The notes beneath the pieces are model-generated. The model was not told the DNA's origin. It saw only the letters and a list, made by a program, of their open reading frames with translations, and ran no database searches. 18,033 nucleotides of DNA from CAZZKJ01 sp964654695 (GTDB taxonomy: Bacteria; Krumholzibacteriota; Krumholzibacteriia; WVZY01). This document shows positions 15,515 to 18,033 of this stretch, in pieces. Position numbers and translations under genes: made by a program. Positions within the stretch are counted from its first letter, which is position 1, and each line of letters begins with the position of its first letter. Location: NCBI GenBank assembly GCA_964654695.1, contig CAZZKJ010000048.1, forward strand, positions 1-18,033, read 5' to 3'.

Positions 15515-16272
15515 AAATAAACGAGCCACTGACTGTATTTATTGCCGACGACGAAAATCTCGCCAGGCGCGAACTGAAACGCCTTCTAAAAAGGCTGGAT
15601 GGTATTGATATGATAGGCGAAGCCTCGAACGGCTTGGAGGCGCTGGATAAAATCACCAATATCAAGCCGGATCTCGCTCTATTGGATATAGAAATGCCCG
15701 GCTTGAGCGGGCTCCAGGTCGCCGAAAAGCTTGCCGGAGCTGCGGCTCGGACGGATGTCATCATTGTAACGGCATACGATCATTACGCTGTAAAAGCCTT
15801 TGAAATACATGCGGTCGATTATGTTCTCAAACCGATTGAGCCTGAAAGACTCTCTGCCGCTGTCGAACGGGTTAGATGCCGGGTCGCGGCGGGAACGCGG
15901 GCTGAAAACGTCGACAAGCTGTTGTCCGCTTTGAACTCGGGAAAAAAGAAAAAACTGGCGATCCGCGCCGGCAGCTCCTCTATTATAATAAACGATGAGG
16001 ATGTGATCTTTGCCTACATTGATAACGGGGTGGTCAACGCCGTCACCGCTGATAGAACCGGTCCGTTAAACTGCCGAAGCCTGGACGAACTCGAGGAGCT
16101 GCTGGGAAAAGGTTTCCTGAGGACGCACAGGAAGTATATGGTGAACATCGATAAAATCGAAGAAGTCATTTCCTGGTTCAGCGGAACATACCGCCTGCGC
16201 CTCAAGAATAACAGTGAAATTCCTCTCAGCAGAAATCAGGCAAAAGAACTGAAAAAGATATTGGATTTTTGA
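15511..16272 (+). CDS. LytR/AlgR-family (LytTR) response regulator
   Basis: 253 residues, typical for the family. Receiver domain (about 7-120): acidic pair Asp13/Asp14, phospho-acceptor Asp59 in 'LLDIEMPG', Thr87 and Lys107 in 'DYVLKP'. LytTR DNA-binding domain (about 152-253): 'FLRTHRKYMVN' and 'LKNNSEIPLSRNQAKELKK' are characteristic. Translation is coupled to the kinase gene by a four-base overlap, with GGGAG just upstream. Regulators of this class bind two direct repeats of a 9-bp motif about two helical turns apart. Such a pair lies 110 bp downstream of this gene (16382-16411). Partner kinase and family are certain; targets are inferred. Confidence 0.94.
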   Translation: MKINEPLTVFIADDENLARRELKRLLKRLDGIDMIGEASNGLEALDKITNIKPDLALLDIEMPGLSGLQVAEKLAGAAARTDVIIVTAYDHYAVKAFEIHAVDYVLKPIEPERLSAAVERVRCRVAAGTRAENVDKLLSALNSGKKKKLAIRAGSSSIIINDEDVIFAYIDNGVVNAVTADRTGPLNCRSLDELEELLGKGFLRTHRKYMVNIDKIEEVISWFSGTYRLRLKNNSEIPLSRNQAKELKKILDF

Positions 16273-16381
16273 GAACAATTTTTATCCCTCTGCTCATCTG
16301 CGCCTGCCGGCGGAGGTATGGTTTTCCGCGCCTTTTACAGTTTTTGCCGGCGCCCATCGAACCACCGACCTTACTATAACG

Positions 16382-16411
16382 ACCGTTCAATGTAAAATTA
16401 CAGCCGTTCAT
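16382..16411 (+). promoter_or_regulatory. Candidate LytTR-regulator binding site (direct repeat)
   Basis: ACCGTTCAA (16382-16390) and GCCGTTCAT (16403-16411) are direct repeats sharing CCGTTCA, 21 bp apart centre to centre (12-bp spacer). Each matches 8 of 9 positions of the published LytTR pattern [TA][AC][CA]GTTN[AG][TG], and the 12-13 bp spacing is the one described for this family. It lies between the LytTR regulator gene and the activase gene, just upstream of a weak promoter. Confidence 0.6.
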
Positions 16412-16421
16412 CTGAAACCGG

Positions 16422-16449
16422 TTGCCCTGTCATATCACCATCGTAAACT
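16422..16449 (+). promoter_or_regulatory. Weak sigma-70-like promoter for the activase gene
   Basis: TTGCCC (16422-16427) and TAAACT (16444-16449) with a 16-bp spacer, 4/6 matches each. A poor promoter with an activator site ending 10 bp upstream of its -35 box is the usual layout for LytTR-activated genes. On its own the match is weak. Confidence 0.35.
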
Positions 16450-16524
16450 TATCTGAAAGTATGTGTTTTTCAAGATTTCCCCGGATTATTGTTGATGCAG
16501 TTCTCCTTGTATGGGGGTTTTTCG

Positions 16525-17883
16525 ATGGGAATTTATATTGGATGCGATATCGGCACCGTCAGTGTCAAGGCGGCGGTCGCCGCCGATGCTGCAGATACGT
16601 TCCCGGTTGTTTCCGGAGGAGTTTTATCTAAAGTTCCCGTTGATCCCTCTGTTATTAAAGAAATAGATATATACACTTCTTCATACAGGAGGATCCAGGG
16701 CAATCCTCTCGATATAGCACTTGGACTCCTCCACGAAATAGTCGCCGAACTTCCCGCCAATGCCATACGCGGTCTCTGCCTTACAGGATCGGGAGCAAGA
16801 TTGGTTGCCGATTACCTGGGGGCGCGCCTGGAGAATGAATTCAAGACTGCTGCCAGAGGGGTTGGTTCCCTGTACCCCGACGTCAAATATGTTTTTGAAA
16901 TGGGTGGAGAAAATTCAAAATTCTTGAACATACGTGTTGATGATAAAAACGGAGATGTAGGGATCGTCGATTATGAGACCAACGGCGACTGCGCGGCCGG
17001 CACCGGATCTTTTATGGATCAACAGGCGTCGCGGCTTCGTTACAATATCGAAGATGTGGGCGAAATCGTAATCTCCTCAAGGAAATCGGCAAAGATAGCC
17101 GGCCGTTGTTCCGTGTTTGCGAAATCCGATATGATACATGCCCAGCAAAAGGGGGCTACGCCCCCCGAAGTCCTCAAAGGATTGTGCGAAGCCGTTGCCA
17201 GAAATTTCAAGGGCAACATTGCCAAGGGTCGAAGCCCGTCGGGCAGGACCGCATTTATCGGCGGAGTTGCTCATAACATGGGCGTGGTGCAGGCTTTGGA
17301 AAACGTATTTCAAATGAACAACGACAGTATTTATGTACCGGATCGCCCCGCATTCTACGGCGCCATCGGGGCCGCCTTGATTTTGAAATCCTCAAATACC
17401 GCTTCTTCGCTCGAATTCATTGAACTCCTGCGGGAGGCGCGCAAAGATCAGGCGGTTTTCCCATCCTGGGAGCCCTTGGATCTTTCCAATGTGCGTCTGC
17501 TGAGAAACGAAGCCCATAGCTACGAATTTCCTCCCGGAGTTGGAGCTTTGGACGTGTACATAGGCGTTGATATAGGTTCGGTCAGCACCAATCTGGTCTG
17601 CATAGACGGCAGCTCGAATGTCATACACGAAATCTACCTCAGAACCGAAGCTCGGCCGGTTGAAATAGTAGGAAGAGCATTAAAGGAAATCGAATCAAGA
17701 ATTGGCGGGCGGATCAATGTTAAAGGAGTCGGAACCACGGGCTCCGGCCGCGAACTCATTGGCGAGCTCATCGGAGCAGATACGATCAACGATGAAATAA
17801 CCGCTCATAAAACGGGAGCTTTTGAAATAGCCCGCCGATATCTGGGTTCGACCGTCGATACGATCTTTGAAATCGGCGGGTAG
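16525..17883 (+). CDS. Tandem BadF/BadG/BcrA/BcrD-type ATPase (2-hydroxyacyl-CoA dehydratase activase), cut short by a stop
   Basis: 452 residues from ATG 16525 (GGGGG about 7 bases upstream; an in-frame TTG at 16489 is less likely) to a TAG at 17881. Two ASKHA ATPase domains in tandem. The first begins 'YIGCDIGTVSVKAAV' and has the activase motif GDCAAGTGSF (Cys156) and 'GRCSVFAKSD' (Cys195), the cysteines that bind the [4Fe-4S] cluster shared between subunits. The second begins about residue 340 with 'YIGVDIGSVSTNLV' and stops at 'IFEIGG', exactly before the QDSK of the family motif. These proteins use ATP to inject an electron into 2-hydroxyacyl-CoA dehydratases or benzoyl-CoA-reductase-like enzymes. 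The tandem form normally belongs to a protein of well over 1000 residues with a dehydratase-like C-terminal region. The reading continues after the stop (17884-18033), so this is a pseudogene, or the sequence at the window edge is faulty. Confidence 0.85.
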   Translation: MGIYIGCDIGTVSVKAAVAADAADTFPVVSGGVLSKVPVDPSVIKEIDIYTSSYRRIQGNPLDIALGLLHEIVAELPANAIRGLCLTGSGARLVADYLGARLENEFKTAARGVGSLYPDVKYVFEMGGENSKFLNIRVDDKNGDVGIVDYETNGDCAAGTGSFMDQQASRLRYNIEDVGEIVISSRKSAKIAGRCSVFAKSDMIHAQQKGATPPEVLKGLCEAVARNFKGNIAKGRSPSGRTAFIGGVAHNMGVVQALENVFQMNNDSIYVPDRPAFYGAIGAALILKSSNTASSLEFIELLREARKDQAVFPSWEPLDLSNVRLLRNEAHSYEFPPGVGALDVYIGVDIGSVSTNLVCIDGSSNVIHEIYLRTEARPVEIVGRALKEIESRIGGRINVKGVGTTGSGRELIGELIGADTINDEITAHKTGAFEIARRYLGSTVDTIFEIGG

Positions 17884-18033
17884 GATTTCAAGGTTAGAAG
17901 TCTGCGCGACGGCATAGGTGTTTGTTTTAGGATGAACGAGGCCTGTGCGGCCGGGAAATGATCTTTTTTCGAAGTGCAGGCGGAAAAACGTAATGGTAAT
18001 ATAATAGACGAATGTTAGGACACTGGCTTTGAA
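17884..18033 (+). pseudogene. Stop-interrupted continuation of the activase second domain
   Basis: In the same frame as the activase, the translation after TAG 17881-17883 still reads as the family: 'DFKVRSLRDGIGVCFRMNEA' then CAAG, a TGA (17959-17961) where the conserved GTGSF motif should be, then 'SFFEVQAEK', 'NIIDEC', and another TAG (18016-18018). The first TAG replaces the Gln of the EIGGQDSK motif. No frameshift is needed, since all matches are in one frame. The retained residues argue for very recent decay or base errors at a contig end rather than an old pseudogene. Confidence 0.7.

Noticed and set aside
16273..16370. Intrinsic terminator after the LytTR regulator gene
   Set aside because: There are GC-rich stretches such as GCCGGCGG, but no clear stem followed by a T-run was found; the T-run at 16278-16283 lacks a preceding hairpin.
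17881..17883. Genome-wide reassignment of TAG to glutamine, suggested by TAG at the conserved Gln of EIGGQDSK
   Set aside because: The lyase gene at 11262 ends in TAG exactly where its C-terminal domain should end, and a TGA also interrupts the same activase motif region, so TAG recoding cannot explain it.
1..18033. Mobile elements, CRISPR arrays, prophage or toxin-antitoxin genes
   Set aside because: No transposase or integrase motifs, no regularly spaced repeats and no small two-gene toxin modules were seen; the genes are chromosomal housekeeping, envelope and signalling types.

Overview
The window looks like a chromosomal segment of an uncultured, anaerobic, Gram-negative (diderm) bacterium. 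Evidence for two membranes: an outer-membrane beta-barrel C-terminus (1-1387), a lipoprotein (1482-3341), a PgaA-like TPR/barrel protein ending in Phe, and a secreted enzyme ending in a YPNPFNPSTT-type C-terminal domain like those of type IX cargo in Bacteroidota-like and candidate phyla. A two-domain CoA-dehydratase-activase protein (from 16525) points to anaerobic metabolism. I cannot name the phylum from sequence alone. No mobile element, CRISPR array, tRNA or rRNA was seen.

Layout. (1) 1-3341: the end of a large surface/outer-membrane protein followed by a lipoprotein with CARDB/NEW3-like, SdrD-B-like and DUF11-like modules, probably one transcript. (2) 3389-6735: iron-sulfur cluster genes, an Mrp/ApbC ATPase and a minimal NifU C-terminal-domain scaffold, followed by a GAF-GAF-PP2C (RsbU/SpoIIE-type) phosphatase. 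(3) 6793-11254: a compact four-gene poly-N-acetylglucosamine (PNAG/PIA-like) exopolysaccharide operon in the order D-C-A-B, preceded by an almost perfect sigma-54 (-24/-12) promoter. (4) 11262-13925, minus strand: a secreted heparinase II/III-like polysaccharide lyase, convergent with the PNAG operon (7 bp between stop codons). (5) 14048-16272: a LytS/LytR two-component system divergent from the lyase. The two facing sigma-70 promoters share a perfect 7-bp inverted repeat that contains both -35 boxes. (6) 16382-18033: a direct repeat that fits the LytTR-domain binding consensus, with the right 12-bp spacer, ahead of a tandem 2-hydroxyacyl-CoA dehydratase activase gene. That gene is broken by three in-frame stop codons in its last 150 bp, although the surrounding residues stay conserved.

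How the parts may work together: regions 3-5 suggest a biofilm/exopolysaccharide neighbourhood. The PNAG synthase-deacetylase-exporter would be switched on through RpoN and an enhancer-binding protein not seen here. A polysaccharide lyase and a membrane-sensing LytSR system sit next to it. The best LytTR site lies in front of the activase gene, so LytR may regulate its downstream neighbour. The most noteworthy signals are the RpoN promoter on a PNAG operon, the streamlined D-C-A-B operon whose PgaB lacks the hydrolase half, the LytTR direct repeat at 16382-16411, and the clustered stops at the window edge.
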